Shown: in pieces, positions 5,593 to 5,853 of the stretch
How positions within the stretch are numbered: position 1 is the stretch's first letter
Layout: each line of letters opens with the position of its first letter
Assembly (NCBI GenBank): GCA_019237175.1
Contig: JAFAHP010000263.1
Location: forward strand, 1-5,853
Direction of reading: 5' to 3'
Length of the DNA stretch: 5,853 nt
DNA from: Alphaproteobacteria bacterium
GTDB lineage: Bacteria; Pseudomonadota; Alphaproteobacteria; ATCC43930; CGMCC-115725
Notes under the pieces: model-generated
Seen by the model: only the letters and a program-made list of their open reading frames with translations
Told to the model about the DNA's origin: nothing
Databases searched by the model: none
Program-made: the position numbers and the translations under genes

Positions 5593-5831
5593 TCACCCTT
5601 TCCGCGGGCCGCGCCCGACGCGCGGTCCCATGCCAGCCTTCAGGGGCGCCAGCGGCTCGGGCTGCGGCGCCGGCGATTCCAGCTTGGCGACAATCGCCTT
5701 GATCGGCCATGGCGGGGCGCGAACGGGAACCGGTCTTCGTCAATCGAGTGCCGGAGCAGACGAACAAGCGCCCGATATTCTTCGTCAGTCGGTTTGAGCG
5801 TCATCCCATGCGAGGTGGTCCGCTTAACCAT
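5593..5831 (-). pseudogene. Small conserved hypothetical gene broken by an apparent one-base deletion
   Basis: The first frame, from ATG 5831 (or a second ATG at 5804), encodes TLKPTDEEYRALVRLLRHSI and then DEDRFPFAPRHG. At about 5704-5708 the sense shifts to another frame, which continues as IKAIVAKLESPAPQPEPLAP and LKAGMGPRVGRGPRKG to a TGA at 5593-5595. Adding one base there (for example GGGCC instead of GGCC on the plus strand) would give a smooth 79-residue protein with a proline-rich, basic C-terminus. I recall small rhizobial hypothetical proteins with 'TDEEYRxLVRLLRHTIDxDRFPLAPRLxPLKAILAKL' and a proline-rich tail, so the joined version is the likely original. Function unknown. As written the gene is frameshifted; the gap lies in a short G/C run, so a base-call error is a real alternative. 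Confidence 0.6.
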
Positions 5832-5847
5832 CGCCGGAAGGCGGTGG
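5828..5847. other. Short hairpin over the start codon of the small hypothetical gene
   Basis: CCATCGCC (5828-5835) and GGCGGTGG (5840-5847) pair at seven of eight positions, or all eight with a G-T pair, around a four-base loop. In the minus-strand transcript the start codon at 5831 would lie in the stem, so folding could reduce use of that start in favour of the ATG at 5804. The structure has no T-tract and is not a terminator. Chance formation in GC-rich DNA is possible. Confidence 0.3.
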
Positions 5848-5853
5848 AGATTC

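Noticed and set aside
1..5853. CRISPR array, tRNA, rRNA, insertion sequence or phage attachment site
   Set aside because: No regularly spaced repeats, cloverleaf, transposase or integrase motifs, or terminal inverted repeats were seen on reading both strands.

Overview
The window looks like chromosomal or accessory DNA from a GC-rich alphaproteobacterium, most likely a Rhizobiales/Bradyrhizobiaceae-type soil or plant-associated organism. The basis is GC-rich third positions, a biuret-amidohydrolase-like protein close to my memory of the Rhizobium leguminosarum enzyme, and a small hypothetical protein of a type I associate with rhizobia. No database search was possible, so this placement is inference.

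Layout. The left end (1-601) holds the C-terminal tail of a cytochrome c peroxidase/MauG-like protein and then, on the same strand, a 5'-truncated, frameshifted remnant of a PEP-CTERM secreted protein. Positions 602-867 show no gene. An isochorismatase-superfamily cysteine hydrolase lies at 868-1551 (-) and has the full Asp-Lys-Cys triad; it is very probably a biuret amidohydrolase (biuH-like). Divergent from it, at 1643 to about 1780 (+), is what looks like the first ~45 codons of an amidase-signature protein, possibly an allophanate hydrolase. It stops abruptly at the 3' end of the next gene. A sigma-54-like element lies between the two.

The centre (1790-5017, all -) is an efflux operon read right to left: an HxlR-family regulator, an EmrA/HlyD-type periplasmic adaptor, and an EmrB/QacA-type 14-TM drug:proton antiporter. 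The adaptor and antiporter overlap by 4 bp (GTGA). In front of the regulator is a plausible promoter with a perfect 6-3-6 palindrome at the predicted transcription start, and an inverted copy of its half-site over the -35. This is a good candidate for an autoregulated switch. No outer-membrane (TolC-like) gene is present, so the pump would need one encoded elsewhere.

The right end (5086-5853) is gene-poor: about 300 bp with no credible gene, a 37-codon single-TM mini-ORF, and a small hypothetical gene on the minus strand broken by an apparent single-base deletion. The degraded or truncated reading frames on both sides suggest that the intact efflux operon sits in a remodelled, decaying neighbourhood. 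I see no CRISPR array, rRNA, tRNA, transposase or convincing rho-independent terminator. I found no clearly new system; the most interesting points are the biuret-degradation remnant with its sigma-54-like control site and the operator architecture of the HxlR-EmrAB operon.
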